Origin: Candidatus Hartigia pinicola
GTDB lineage: Bacteria; Pseudomonadota; Gammaproteobacteria; Enterobacterales; Enterobacteriaceae
Reading direction: 5' to 3'
Assembly (NCBI GenBank): GCA_020541205.1
Contig: CP048208.1
Location: 806,001-870,000 of the forward strand
DNA: 64,000 nt
Shown: in pieces, positions 1-12,191 of the stretch
Position numbering within the stretch: position 1 is the stretch's first letter
Layout of the letters: each line of letters starts with the position of its first letter
Position numbers and translations under genes: made by a program
Notes under the pieces: model-generated
The model's database searches: none
Seen by the model: only the letters and a program-made list of their open reading frames with translations
What the model was told of the DNA's origin: nothing

Positions 1-102
1 TAAGTTTTTCTTATTGTGAAATGAGATTAATGAGTAGTATGATATTTAAAAAATTTAATAGATTTAAAAATAAGACGTTATTTTTGAAAAAATAAATAGT
101 TA

Positions 103-131
103 TTGGAATTTGTATGGTTTTTTTGTTATAA
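103..131 (+). promoter_or_regulatory. Probable sigma70 promoter of yoaH
   Basis: A TTGGAA hexamer (103-108) and a TTATAA hexamer (126-131) are separated by exactly 17 bases, which fits a sigma70 -35/-10 pair. Transcription would start near 138, leaving a leader of about 20 bases before the yoaH start at 160. The surrounding DNA is so AT-rich that partial matches arise often, so only the spacing and position support it. Confidence 0.4.
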
Positions 132-159
132 ACTTGTTCTTTCATAGCAAGGCGAAAAT

Positions 160-339
160 ATGTTTTTAAATATGCCAGCACTTAATTATCAAGAACAGCA
201 AGAAGCAGTGAATAAAATACATAAGTTAATGACAGATGGAATGAAAACTGGAGAAGCGATTACATATGTAGCAAAAGAGATCCGTAATAAATATAAAGAC
301 AAAGAACAAATTTATGTTTTGTTTGAGGATCATGATTAA
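160..339 (+). CDS. yoaH: UPF0181 family small protein YoaH
   Basis: A 59-residue protein, the same length as E. coli YoaH. It aligns without gaps: it opens MFLNMPALNYQEQQEAVNKI, where E. coli has a MFAGLPSL start followed by EQQQKAVERI. The core 'LM..GM..GEAI..VA.E+R' (residues 23-42) and the acidic end FEDHD are kept. UPF0181 proteins have no established function. They are small, charged and probably helical, and no catalytic residue is known or visible. The start is supported by an AAGGCG Shine-Dalgarno-like stretch at 149-154, five bases before ATG. In E. coli yoaH lies next to pabB; here no pabB is seen and a 2.9 kb desert follows. The gene is easily missed because of its size. Retention of an intact frame inside heavily decayed DNA suggests it is under selection. 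Family assignment is secure, role unknown. Confidence 0.92.
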   Translation: MFLNMPALNYQEQQEAVNKIHKLMTDGMKTGEAITYVAKEIRNKYKDKEQIYVLFEDHD

Positions 340-3282
340 TATATAAAATAAATAATTAACATATATGCTAAATATCACACTAATTAGTTTAGTAATGCTA
401 TTGAGCGTAACGTTAAATTTTATTGTTATTGTTATTTATATTAATATATAAATTACTAATTTAGTTAATTACATAACTCTAAATAATTTGATTAATTTAT
501 AATTAATGAGTAAATAATACTTAGAACATCATAATCATGAAAACTTTATCTTTATGTAAGTATTCATTATAAATTAATATGGGAACTATAATATTACTTA
601 AGAACCAAAGGATCTAAAAATATTCCATAACAAGCATTAAGTGAGTTGCTATTTTTTTATTGTATCTTAAGTAGGAATAAAATATTATACTACGCTGTTC
701 ATTATCTGTAAGAATTTGTTTAAATTGCGATTTGAGATAAAAGAATAATAACTATATATATAAACAATTATTATGAGTTTTTATAAAAAATTAAAAGTAT
801 TTTGGTCTTATAAGTGATGAAAATTTAAAATTAAATTTATTTAATAATATAATTTTTCATTAGGAAAGCAATATTATTATCTTATAAAAAATCAGTTATA
901 TTAATTTAATAATCATTAAGTATTAAAGTTATTTACTTTCTAAATACTAATAATATACTATTATTAACATCACTATCTAATTTATACTAACTGAGAGTTG
1001 TATAAAAATAGTTTAGTAGATCAATTATAGAAAATTAAGTGTATTTGAAGCACATCAAATAATAAGAAGATACTCTTTTATTTTTTTTACATTTTAGAAT
1101 AAAATATCTAACAATTCTTATGTTTAAAATATCAGAAATATTTTGATAACGTACTATGAGATATTAATGTTTCTTGAACATATTTTATTATATTCTTATA
1201 TTTTTTATGCAAACTTTTTGCGAAAGTTTAATAATGTTGTAACTCTCTTGAAACATAATCTTTCAAGTATAAAATTTATATTTATTTTATTATTTTACTG
1301 AACTAATATTTAATAATCTAAAAAATATCTTTTTAGATCAACAAGATTTAAAATACTATAATTTTTTAAAATAAAAATAATGTTATTCAATATAAGTATT
1401 AAGAATTAATAATTTATTTTGTATAATTAATTATTTTTAAAATAATATTGTGAAAATATTTATTTTATTCTACTAATTTATATTTATAGACAAGAGCTGA
1501 ATTTAGTAAATAAATTCATAAAAGTAAAAAAGATTTTTTTAGAATTAACTTTTAAAAAGAGTGCAAGATATTGAGTTTTTAATTTACCGATAGATGATAA
1601 TTAGTTAATGACTTTATAAAGTAATATAACAACACTATTATTAAAATTTTATTAATGTTAATCATAATTTAAGATTATTTTATTTAATTTTATAGCAGCC
1701 TATATTTAGATAGAATCAAAAAAAAGTTGTTACATCTATTTTAAATGAATTGGAGATTATTAGTATAAGTGGAAATTATTTCCCTACTAAATGATATATT
1801 TAAAATTTTATTTAGTATTATTGACATTGAATAAATTAAAATAATGCGAATTATATTTAAGAACTAAATAATTCTATTTTAGATATAGTAAAATTACGTG
1901 ATTTTAATCAATAAGTTGGTGTAATCAATATAAAAGTTTCAGCATAATAATTATAAACATTAAGAGACTTATAAATAATAGTTATTTATTTAAATATTTA
2001 TAGATTTTTTTTTAATTTATATAAGAATTATATCTTAAATATTTAAATTTATTTTTAATGAATAAATAGTATTATAATATAATAACTTATAATAAATCTA
2101 AATTTATTTATAATATAAAATTATATATAATATTTTACATAATAGGAATGTGATATACGCCAGATTGATAAATAAATAGTACCATTTAAATTTTCTTCAC
2201 AGTTGTGTGACGTATAAGATTAATTATATTTACTTAATACATTTAATATGTATTTAGCAATCTCAGGCTTTAATGTATTATGTTTAAAACTTTTTATGAT
2301 TTAAACGATCGATGCCTGTGTATGATGTCTTTATTTGGACATGTTGTAATTATATTATTATCTGCTAAAATATTTTTATATAGCGAAAATTTTATGTTAG
2401 TTATAACATTAGAAATGTATTTTTATATAGATGATATTATTTTGTTGTTAGTAAGATTACATAAGTTTATCAATATTTTTACTTTGAATGGATTGTATAT
2501 TTATGTAGTATTGTATGCAGAAATCTTTTTTTACCTTACATTATGGTGTTTGTCACAGATATATTTATATTCTGAAATTTTTTATTAATAGATACGAAAA
2601 TTATATTAGTTTCGAATGTTTCTATCTCCAAGATTATCAACTACATTTTATTGAATTTTGTTCAGATAAATTGTCTGTATTTCTGATTGTTTATATATCA
2701 AGTTTTAAATAGTAATCTATAAAATATATTCTAGGAAATTACTTAATAGCATTTTATTTAAAGAATGTATGGGAGCACATAAATACTTTATAGATATCGC
2801 TTTCACAAAGTTTAGTGTATTTTTGTTACTTAACAATAATGCTTTAATGGATTAAAATATTCTCAATAATATTACTAATATAACATTTTAAATTTGATAG
2901 GAAATATGAAAATGATGATGTTTAAAAATGTTTTAAATAGGCGATTAAGATAAACATAGAAGAAGAATGATTTATGTATTAGACCGTGCTTTAATTATTT
3001 TACTATATAAAAATATCAAGACATATGCATATTTCTGTTAAGGAGATGTTTGAATTATATAGTATAAATATATTTTTAATCTTTAATTGTGAGCATAAAA
3101 GTCACCTACATAATGTTTAATGTTGGTAGTGATGACAATTATGTATTTACTACATTTACTAATTTATATTATATAGAAACAACTTAAATTGTAGGCATTG
3201 AAACTCTTATTTAATGTTCAATTTTGGTGAGTTATATTATATTCACTTATATTGATATGATTATTTTTTAGTTTACTTAATT
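340..3282. other. Gene-free, highly AT-rich spacer between yoaH and murJ
   Basis: About 2.9 kb without a recognisable gene, RNA or mobile element. Stops occur densely in all frames. The exception is 2280-2712, where a 102-codon frame and an overlapping 65-codon frame (2515-2712) stay open on the plus strand; both encode Phe/Tyr/Leu/Ile-rich sequence that resembles no family I recognise. The stretch around 1380-2140 is especially poor in G and C. It is most likely eroded former coding DNA. Confidence 0.6.
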
Positions 3283-4818
3283 ATGAATTTATTAAAATCG
3301 TTAGCTGCAATAAGTTTTATGACCATCATGTCGCGGGTTTTTGGTTTTATTCGTGATTCTATCATTGCGCGAATATTTGGGTCCGGGATGGCAACGGATG
3401 CTTTCTTTATTGCATTTAAACTTCCTAATTTATTACGTCGTATTTTTGCTGAAGGTGCATTTTCACAAGTTGTTGTGCCGATATTAGCTGAATATAAAAA
3501 TCAGAAGGGAGATGAAGCTACTCAGACTTTGATTGCTTATATATCAGGGTCTCTTACACTTGTTTTGGCGTTGATAAGTGTATTTGGGGTGATTTTTGCG
3601 CCTTGGGTTATTTATGTTACAGCTCCAGGTTTTACTTATAATTCAGATAAATTTATTTTAACAACAGAATTACTGCGCATTACTTTCCCTTATATTTTTC
3701 TTATTTCTTTAGCATCACTGGCGGGCGCTATATTAAATACATGGAATCGATTTTTAGTACCTGCTTTCATACCTACGTTATTAAATATTAGTATGATTAT
3801 TTTTGCTTCTTTCGCAGCGCCTTATTTTGATCCACCTGTAATATCACTGGCATGGTCAGTAATAGTGGGAGGTGTATTACAGCTAGCTTATCAGTTGCCA
3901 CATCTAAAAAAAATTGGCATGTTAGTACTACCACGTATATCATTTCATGATAGTAGAGTCTGGTATATAATCAAAATGATGGGGCCAGCTATTATAGGAG
4001 TATCAGTTAGTCAGATTTCGTTAATTATTAATACTATTTTTGCATCATTTTTACAAACCGGATCTGTATCTTGGATGTATTATGCTGATAGATTGATGGA
4101 GTTACCCGCAGGGGTGTTAGGAGTGGCGTTAGGAACAATTTTATTACCATCTTTAGCACAAAGTTTTATCAAAGGTAATCGGACGGAATATTACCATTTA
4201 ATGGACTGGGGTTTGCGTCTATGCTTATTATTTACTTTACCTTGTGCAATCGGGTTAGCTATTTTAGCTGAAGCTTTAACTGTGTCATTGTTTCAATATA
4301 ACAAATTTACATCTTATGATTCTGTGATGACACAGTATGCGCTTATTTCTTATTGCATTGGATTAACAGGGATAATTTTAGTGAAAATTTTAGCAACAGG
4401 TTTTTATTCCTGTCAAAACACTAGGACACCAGTTAGAATCGCGATTCTAACACTAATCTTAACTCAGCTAATGAATTTTGCATTTATTGGCCCTATGAAA
4501 CATGCAGGTTTAGCTTTGTCAATCAGTTTAGCTGCATATTTTAACGTAAGTGTTCTTTATTGGCAACTACGCAAGGAAGAGATTTTTCAGCCACTACCAG
4601 GCTGGCCTATTTTTGTTTTGAAACTTTTCATAGCACTTACCATCATGGTATTAGTATTATTTAGTTTATTATATATAATTCCACGCTGGGATGATGGAAA
4701 TATGACAACACGCTTATTACGTTTAATGGGTGTGGTTATAACAGGTGCAGCGAGCTATTTTTTTACACTATTTTCATTAGGATTTCGGATCAAAGACTTC
4801 AAAAAGTATATTATTTAA
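3283..4818 (+). CDS. murJ: Lipid II flippase MurJ
   Basis: Inner-membrane MOP-superfamily flippase that moves the peptidoglycan precursor lipid II across the membrane. At 511 residues it equals E. coli MurJ and begins with the same MNLLKSLAA. Residues shown in E. coli to matter in the central cavity are present at the same numbers: R18, R24, D25, D39, R52, E57, D269 and R270 (within MYYADRLME). The C-terminal helices 13-14, which form the lipid-tail groove in this family, are present (roughly 410-505). About fourteen hydrophobic segments can be picked out. The start lacks a visible Shine-Dalgarno sequence (TTTACTTAATT before ATG), but the family alignment fixes it. It converges with argS, with 99 bases between the two stops and no clear terminator. 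The neighbours it has in E. coli are absent. With dapB in the same window it argues for a cell that still builds a wall. Confidence 0.97.
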   Translation: MNLLKSLAAISFMTIMSRVFGFIRDSIIARIFGSGMATDAFFIAFKLPNLLRRIFAEGAFSQVVVPILAEYKNQKGDEATQTLIAYISGSLTLVLALISVFGVIFAPWVIYVTAPGFTYNSDKFILTTELLRITFPYIFLISLASLAGAILNTWNRFLVPAFIPTLLNISMIIFASFAAPYFDPPVISLAWSVIVGGVLQLAYQLPHLKKIGMLVLPRISFHDSRVWYIIKMMGPAIIGVSVSQISLIINTIFASFLQTGSVSWMYYADRLMELPAGVLGVALGTILLPSLAQSFIKGNRTEYYHLMDWGLRLCLLFTLPCAIGLAILAEALTVSLFQYNKFTSYDSVMTQYALISYCIGLTGIILVKILATGFYSCQNTRTPVRIAILTLILTQLMNFAFIGPMKHAGLALSISLAAYFNVSVLYWQLRKEEIFQPLPGWPIFVLKLFIALTIMVLVLFSLLYIIPRWDDGNMTTRLLRLMGVVITGAASYFFTLFSLGFRIKDFKKYII

Positions 4819-4917
4819 TATTAATGTTATAAAATATTTTTTCAAAAGTCAATTTTATTGAATCGATTGTTAATTTTATTCATTATTACATATAGGTTTT
4901 AATACTAATATTGAAAA

Positions 4918-6648
4918 TTACATTTTTTCGACAGTTTGTATGCCCAATATATTTAGGCCTGTTTTTAAGATTTTTTGAGTTAATAGTGCTAATTTAAGGC
5001 GACTTTGACGTTGAGATTCATTCTCAGCAGTTAGTATAGGACAATATTCGTAGAAGCGAGAGAATAGTCCTGCAAGGTCGTAAAGATAAGCACACATCAC
5101 ATGTGGTGTTCCATCGCGCGCAACTATTAATATAGTTTCCTCAAATTGCATTAGACGAGTGGCGAGTGAAATTTCATGTTTACATTGTAATATAATTGGT
5201 AAAACTAGTTGTGTTTGTGTCATATCAGCTTTTTTAAAGATAGAAGCAATACGGGTATAAGCATATTGCATGTATGGTGCAGTATTACCTTCAAAAGCTA
5301 ACATACTATCCCAATCAAAAATATAGTCTGTAGTTCGGTTTTTTGATAAATCAGCATATTTAATTGCACCAATCCCTACAACATTGGAGACAATATACAG
5401 TTCATCTTTAGATATGTCTGGGTTTTTTTTACGAATTAGTGTTTTTGCACGTTCAATCGCTTCATCGAGAAGATCAGTAAGATGCACTGTTCCACCAGAG
5501 CGAGTTTTAAATGGTTTGCCATCTTTACCAAGCATCATTCCAAACATATGGTGCTCAAGAGACATTGATGGAGGGATGTAGCCTGCCTTGCAAACGATTG
5601 TCCATACGTGCTTTAGATGTTGCTGCTGACGTGAATCGATATAGTATAGCACACGGTTAGCATGTAGTATATCATAACGATATTTTGCACAAGCGATATC
5701 AGTTGTTGTGTATAAGAAACCACCATCTTTTTTTTGGATAATTACGCAAACTGGTTCACCTTTTGTATTTTTAAATTCATCTAGATAGACAACAGCAGCT
5801 CCTTCTTTTTCAACAGCAAGCCCTTTAGTTTTTAAATCAGCTACAATCCCAGGTAACATATAGTTATATAGACTTTCTCCCATTACATCTTTTTCAGTTA
5901 GGGTTACGTTCAGACGACAATAGGTATCTTGATTGTGTTGCATCGTAATATCAACTAATCTTCGCCATATTTTACGGCAATATTTGTCTCCTGACTGTAA
6001 TTTCACCACGTAATTACGTGCACGTTTTGCAAAATCAACATCATAATCATAGCGCTGTTTTGCTTTACGATAAAATATCTCTAGATCTGAGAGAGATATA
6101 TTTTCAGAATATTCTTTTTGTATTTTTTCAAGGTAAGCAATAAGCATACCAAATTGTGTACCCCAATCACCTACATGGTTTGCGCGAATAACTTTATGTC
6201 CAATAAATTGTTGAATACGAACTGCAGCATCACCAAGGATAGTTGAACGTAAATGCCCAACATGCATTTGTTTAGCGATATTAGGGCCTGAATAGTCAAT
6301 GACAATTGTTTCTTTTTTGACTGGGGATAATCCAAGGCGATCGCTTAATAACGCTTTTTCAAGCTGTTCGATAATCCAATTGTTATCAAGAAATATATTA
6401 ATAAAACCAGGACCGACGATTTCTATTTTATTTGCAATATTTTCAAGATTTAAGTGGTGAATAATTTGCTCTGCCAGTTTTCGGGGATTTACACCCATTT
6501 TTTTAGCAGCTCTCATGACACCATCAGCTTGATAAGTACCAAACTGAGTTTTTGATGATTGACGCACAAGTGCATCACTATCTTTTGGAGCTCCTATTTT
6601 TTGCATGACTCTGTTGATTTTATCTGAAAGAAGGGTTTTGATATTCAT
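4918..6648 (-). CDS. argS: Arginyl-tRNA synthetase
   Basis: Class I aminoacyl-tRNA synthetase that charges tRNA-Arg with arginine in the cytoplasm. It has 576 residues (E. coli 577). Visible parts, in order: the N-terminal Add-1 domain (about 1-100); the HIGH-type ATP-binding signature HVGH at 129-132 within '[19 protein letters not shown]'; the Rossmann catalytic core with [12 protein letters not shown]; the ArgRS-specific '[15 protein letters not shown]' loop, which replaces a canonical KMSKS; and the C-terminal helical anticodon-binding domain with '[14 protein letters not shown]' and '[22 protein letters not shown]'. ArgRS characteristically requires its tRNA for amino-acid activation. 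The ATG is preceded on the minus strand by AAGG seven bases upstream. No truncation or internal stop is seen. It stands alone with a 4.6 kb desert behind it, so it must carry its own promoter, which I could not place convincingly. Confidence 0.98.
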   Translation of the reverse strand: MNIKTLLSDKINRVMQKIGAPKDSDALVRQSSKTQFGTYQADGVMRAAKKMGVNPRKLAEQIIHHLNLENIANKIEIVGPGFINIFLDNNWIIEQLEKALLSDRLGLSPVKKETIVIDYSGPNIAKQMHVGHLRSTILGDAAVRIQQFIGHKVIRANHVGDWGTQFGMLIAYLEKIQKEYSENISLSDLEIFYRKAKQRYDYDVDFAKRARNYVVKLQSGDKYCRKIWRRLVDITMQHNQDTYCRLNVTLTEKDVMGESLYNYMLPGIVADLKTKGLAVEKEGAAVVYLDEFKNTKGEPVCVIIQKKDGGFLYTTTDIACAKYRYDILHANRVLYYIDSRQQQHLKHVWTIVCKAGYIPPSMSLEHHMFGMMLGKDGKPFKTRSGGTVHLTDLLDEAIERAKTLIRKKNPDISKDELYIVSNVVGIGAIKYADLSKNRTTDYIFDWDSMLAFEGNTAPYMQYAYTRIASIFKKADMTQTQLVLPIILQCKHEISLATRLMQFEETILIVARDGTPHVMCAYLYDLAGLFSRFYEYCPILTAENESQRQSRLKLALLTQKILKTGLNILGIQTVEKM

Positions 6649-9600
6649 TGGATTGCCTTAAATAAAAAAGATAGTGACTATATCTCTTCATGACAAATAT
6701 TAAAACTAAAAAAAAGAAGAGGGAACTTAGAAAGTTGTATACCATATTCATGGAAGACTGAAGAGTTCAATAATTTATTAATTATACTGAAATGATAATA
6801 ATGCATTTTAAAATATAAATAGATAGCCTGATATTAAGCTCAATTCTAGTGTTATCTATATACATTAAATTTTTTAACTTATTGTTAACAATCTAATTAG
6901 AATGATTTCAGATCATACTTCTGTTATATTAATAATGATTTATTTAAAGTTATATAGTTTTATAGAATTTACGCTAGAATAGTATGTTACAAGAAATTAA
7001 TTATTATAAATAACAGATAATGTCTACTAACTATTGATGTAATTTTTCTTAAATTAATATAGATACGAGTAAGTATACTATAAAAAATTATAGTTTTTAT
7101 TTAAAAGGAAAGCGACCGTAAAAGTAGGTTCTCTTTTAAAGTGATATAAATTTTTATCTATTTTGATAAGCATGAAGAGTATGATATATTCAGTCTAGAA
7201 CATTTTTACATGAACACAACTATACATAGAACAGTAAACTTATAAACTATAAATAATAAATTCAATATTGATTTGTACTTATTAACAGTTTAAATAATCT
7301 TAAATATAAAAGTGTAGTTTTGAATTTTTTATTTAAATTATAAATAATAAAAATCAGAAGATATGTTAAGTGAAAAAATTTAATTTTTAATAAACTAGTT
7401 AAGAAGTTTAAATAAAATAATCAAGAAATTAAATATCAATATAATTTATTTATATACAATATAGCTATTATATTAATATATTTAACAATTCTTCCTATCA
7501 AAAAATCATTATCTTTATGATTGCATACTTCATGTAATAAATATATTTTTAGTTAACGTTACGTATTAAAGTGAAATAACTGAAATATGAATTGTCAAAA
7601 TAAACAATAAAATACCATGTTGTTATATGAATAATAAACGCTATTTTCTTAGTGTAGGTTTAAAAGTAACTTTATACATTATTATATGTAATTTTCTTAG
7701 GATTAGAATTCTCTAAAAATATATACTTAGTTGAGAGTTATATTAATAATATTAAGTATTTAGATTATCATCAACTGATGATAAAAATTCTGACAACAAT
7801 AGATATGTATATAAAATTCTGTATATTCTGCTGTATTTTACTAAAAGCACGATTTCTGATATAGTTGATTATGTAAAAATTTTTCTACAAAATATCCTGC
7901 AGGATTATTGTCAGTTATTAAAATAGAAAAGAATAAAAATACAGTGTTTTTTGAATGTATGAAATTTTAAAACATGTAGTTAGGCACTGTGTAATGTTCC
8001 ATCAGTTAAATGTCAACATTAATTTTGTAATTATTTATCCGGAAAAGTATTGAGGACATAAATATATTTTTTTTAAAAAACTATAATGCGAGTAAAAAAA
8101 TATTAAAAATAATCTCTAGCTTTAAATGCTTCAAAGTGATTTTGTGTAATTTTAATTATGATATGTATTATGGATAAAAGGATTGGGATAGGTTGATTCT
8201 AAACGACAAAATATCTATAATTTTTAATTATTTAGTACAACTTGCTTTAATTAAATTGATCCTATATTGTATGCAAAAAGATTTTTTTAGCTTATTATCT
8301 GGTGATTATTACAATCATGACCTCAATAAGTAGAAGAATAATAGTAAAAGATGAATATTAATATCATATGTACGATAGATTATTTTAATCTTATAATAAA
8401 ATTGCTCTGTTAAAAAATGAAAAACATTAATTTTAATTTGAGATAGAACATAAAATATTTTAGAAGAGAAATTTTTCTCACTGATTAACTGACTCTTAAT
8501 TAATTTTAGCTATTTTTTAAAATAAAATTGTTGACACGTTTATTTAAGTTTCTTTAAGAATTGTTATTAAGACTGATGACGTAACTTTAAGTAGAAATAA
8601 AGATTATTCTTCGCAAGTGGCTTATACGTGTTTCTGTAAGTGTTATTAATTTTATGCATTTAAAGCTTAGTTTTTTTAGAATTATATTTTTATTCTATAT
8701 AATTTAGTATTTTCATATATATTTTTATATTAACTTGTTGGGATATAATAATGTTCGAATAAACATACTCCTAATCTTTTACCGTATAATTATACATTTA
8801 GTTAATTTCAACACTTGTTTTTATCACACAATAATTCACCGTGATCATTATTTAAAAATTATTTAAAGCAATAGAATGCACTAACTAATTTAGTGACTTG
8901 CAATAATCATAGTATACACTGTTAATTTCTGATTACAATATAACTATATGTCAAATTTATTTTATGTTTTTCTTGTTTTATGCATTACTTTTATTTTAAT
9001 TATCATTGCAGTAGACAAAAGCTTTTATCAGCATAAAATTCATATTTTTCCTAAATATGTTCACTTTTTATTTAATAAGTATGTATGAGCATGATTCATC
9101 TGCTTCAAGTGAGATTCAATATTATTATGTTTTAGTATATCGAATTGTTGATATATTCAGTCATGAATTTATATATTTATGTTACTCACGTTGCAAAATG
9201 TTTTTAGTATTAAATTTTTAAAGATTATAACTAGTAGTGTGAGCTCTATAAGTATTTTACTATGAAACTCAGCATATTTATTTTAATGACAGGTATGTTG
9301 ATATTCTCATAATATATTACATAGATTTTTCGGAGTAATTTTCACTTTTCTAAATATTTTTATGTAGGTTATGACTAAATTCATTATAATAAAGCATGTT
9401 AACGATATGTTTATATTGTATGTTTATAAAATTATATAGATTTTTAATTGTTTAATTATACTAAGTTAGAAAATTTAGTCAAAATATTTTATTTTTAGGA
9501 TTTTTAAATTTTATTTTTAATATTTTTGTAGAAAATTAATATCTACTAAGATAGATGTTGTAACTAAAAGTTAATATTAATTTTTAGTTAAAATTGCTTT

Positions 9601-11231
9601 TATTTTAGTTTTAAAAACTGATTGAATATGTTCATCTGTGCATTAAGTTAAAAAATCGTAAATTTAGTTTTCAAAATAATTCAAGAACATTTCTCATGGT
9701 TGATCCTTATTATCAATACCATTTCCATGTAAGATGTTTAGTAATGAACGTTTTTAAGTTAAAATATGCTTAAGTATTAATTGTTATTCTTTTAACACTC
9801 TAAAATTTCATGATGTGTATATGTTGTGAATAATTTGTATATTCTACATGTTCAAGACTGGTAATAGGTAATGCGAGTGATTATTTAGTAATATTAATAA
9901 CTTAATTTTTAGTACTTGTTGGCTATTTAAACTAATTACCTAGTTTTATGAAAAATTTTACATATTTCTCCTTAATCTTCTTGCAAAACATAAAACCAGT
10001 TTTTATGAGTAAATATGTTTTGAGTACATTCTATAGTGTTAGTAAAATAGTATTGATCATAAAAATAAGATTAATTATGACTCTTGATATGATATCGTAA
10101 TAAATTGACGTAGTTTTATATATTTGTACAAGAAATCTATCGATCAATTAGCAGATATTTAAAAGGATAAACATTAATGTCATCACTTAACTATTTCAAA
10201 ACTGACTGTTGTTTGTAAAAAAAACAGAAAATCATTTTCGTGATTATATTTTATTAACTGTTGTTGAAAATAATGCCAACTACTAACTACAATATAGTTT
10301 TTACAGAAACAAAAAATCAAGTGCATTTTCTTTGTTTTTATTGTTGAAAGAGATACGTTAAATATGTAATTTATTCGATAAAATAAAATGTCTGAGTACA
10401 ATACGTATCATTATGCTAATAGAGTTCATTTGCTCAGTAACATTCATTCAGTATTCATAAAAATTTTTATATATGTGAAGAAGTTATTAGAAAATATTAG
10501 TTTTTATACCTAAAATAGTTATTCTTCATAATGTTTATTGTGTAATTAATAATAATTATTAAGAAAGAAAAATTAAATGAAATCAATAGATTCAGTGTAC
10601 TTTACTAAGGTTAAAATATGAAACGTACACAGTGTTAACTAGCAAATTATTTCTGAATCTAGAAATTATAAGATATATTTCATACCTGTTTTTAATTTTA
10701 AATTTAAATGTATTATTTTAATATTATACAAAATAGCAAATGAATTTTTAAGAAGATTTTGAAAGTTGTATTTGTAAAATATTAACTTTTTAAATGAGTA
10801 AATCAGAAGATAAAGGATTGAAAATAATTTTTACTCATAGAGTAAAGTTGTCAAATCATAAGCTGTTAAAATAATTTAGAAATCTTCTTATTTCATTATT
10901 GTATATTGTATTTCGTTATTACGACTATATAGTTTGAGATGATGAATATAATTAGTTTGATTATTTTAAATAATATATTTGAAAGTATTCTTTCATCAGC
11001 CTATATGGTGATATGAATGTATTTATAAGATAATGTCTTTAATCACCGTCATACTTTCATGTTTCTAAATTGAAGATTTTTTAATTCAACACACTCAGTT
11101 ATTATGTTGATATATTTTAATAGTATTATAAGATGACTATAATGGAAATGAAATTTTATTGATAATCTAAATAAAAACGTACTAGAGTTATGTAAACCTA
11201 TAGTATATATTATAAAACTTGTATTAAGCTC
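6649..11231. other. Gene-free spacer between argS and accA
   Basis: About 4.6 kb of roughly 20-25% G+C sequence with frequent stops in all six frames. I see no RNA gene, no repeat family and no fragment I can name. A 72-codon open frame on the minus strand (10183-10401) has the Phe/Tyr/Ile/Asn/Lys composition expected from random AT-rich DNA and no ribosome binding site. There is no clear terminator downstream of accA in this stretch. Confidence 0.6.
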
Positions 11232-12191
11232 TTAGCAATAACCAAATGCCATAATTTTTTGGTAACGTTCATTCAGCAATGTTTCAATATTAAGTTTTGT
11301 TAGTACCATTAGATCTATAAGCAGTTGGTGTTTTAAATTTTCAGCCATCAAGCAATAATCGCGATGTGCGCCGCCAAGTGGTTCAGGGATAATTGTGTCA
11401 ATGATACCTAATTTTTTAAGTCTTGGTGCTGTAATTCCCATGACTTCCGCAGCAGCTTGAGCTTTTTGAGCGTCTTTCCAAAGAATAGAGGCACAGCCTT
11501 CTGGTGAAATCGCTGCATATATACTGTATTCTAGCATATTAATACGATCACCTATTCCTATAGCTAAGGCACCACCAGAACAGCCTTCTCCAGTTATAAC
11601 ACAAATTATTACAGTTTTTAAACGAGACATTTCCATAATGTTTCGAGCTATTGCTTCTGCTTGCCCTCTCTCTTCGGCGCCAATGCCTGGATAAGCTCCT
11701 GCAGAATCAATAAAGATTACAACGGGTAAATGAAAGCGTTCAGCCATTTTCATTAATCGCAATGCTTTTCGATAGCCTTCAGGTGATGGCATCCCAAAAT
11801 TACGTATAACTTTTTCTTTTGTAGTTCTACCTTTTTGGTGTCCTATTACCATTACAGGTATATTATTTAAACGTGCTAACCCGCCGACAATGGCTTTATC
11901 GTCAGAAAATGCTCGATCACCTGCTAATTCTTGGAATTCATTAAAGATTAAAGAAATATAATCAAGTGTATAAGGTCTCACCGGATGTCTTGAAAGTTGA
12001 ACAATTTCCCATGCACCAAGTTGAGAAAAAATATTTTTTGTTAATGACATGCATTTTTTTTCAAGTAATTTAATTTCTTCATCAAGATGAATATCAAAAA
12101 AATGATCATGTTTTTTTAAAGCTAGCAAAGCTTCAATTTTTTCGTTAAGTTCAACTATGGGCTTTTCAAATGCAAGAAAATGATTAGACAT
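11232..12191 (-). CDS. accA: Acetyl-CoA carboxylase carboxyltransferase subunit alpha
   Basis: Alpha subunit of the carboxyltransferase that, with AccD, moves CO2 from biotinyl-AccB to acetyl-CoA, making malonyl-CoA for fatty acid synthesis. It is 319 residues, identical in length to E. coli AccA and co-linear throughout. Recognisable blocks are LGAWEIVQL (58-66), RPYTLDYI (72-79), '[14 protein letters not shown]', '[27 protein letters not shown]' (118-147), '[19 protein letters not shown]' and '[11 protein letters not shown]'. Two spots depart from the usual family sequence: the DTPGAYPG motif reads DSAGAYPG (S163, A164), and GEGGSGGALA reads [10 protein letters not shown] (C204). The start has AAAGGA at 12195-12200, only three bases from ATG, which is a short spacing. 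In E. coli dnaE lies directly upstream; here only 2.1 kb of desert does. The frame is intact; function is probable but these motif changes deserve a check. Confidence 0.96.
   Translation of the reverse strand: MSNHFLAFEKPIVELNEKIEALLALKKHDHFFDIHLDEEIKLLEKKCMSLTKNIFSQLGAWEIVQLSRHPVRPYTLDYISLIFNEFQELAGDRAFSDDKAIVGGLARLNNIPVMVIGHQKGRTTKEKVIRNFGMPSPEGYRKALRLMKMAERFHLPVVIFIDSAGAYPGIGAEERGQAEAIARNIMEMSRLKTVIICVITGEGCSGGALAIGIGDRINMLEYSIYAAISPEGCASILWKDAQKAQAAAEVMGITAPRLKKLGIIDTIIPEPLGGAHRDYCLMAENLKHQLLIDLMVLTKLNIETLLNERYQKIMAFGYC

Noticed and set aside
5384-5581. 65-codon plus-strand open frame inside argS
   Set aside because: It is antisense to an unmistakable argS coding frame; codon structure belongs to the minus strand.
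10183-10401. 72-codon minus-strand open frame
   Set aside because: Composition is that of random AT-rich DNA, there is no ribosome binding site, and the length is within chance expectation.
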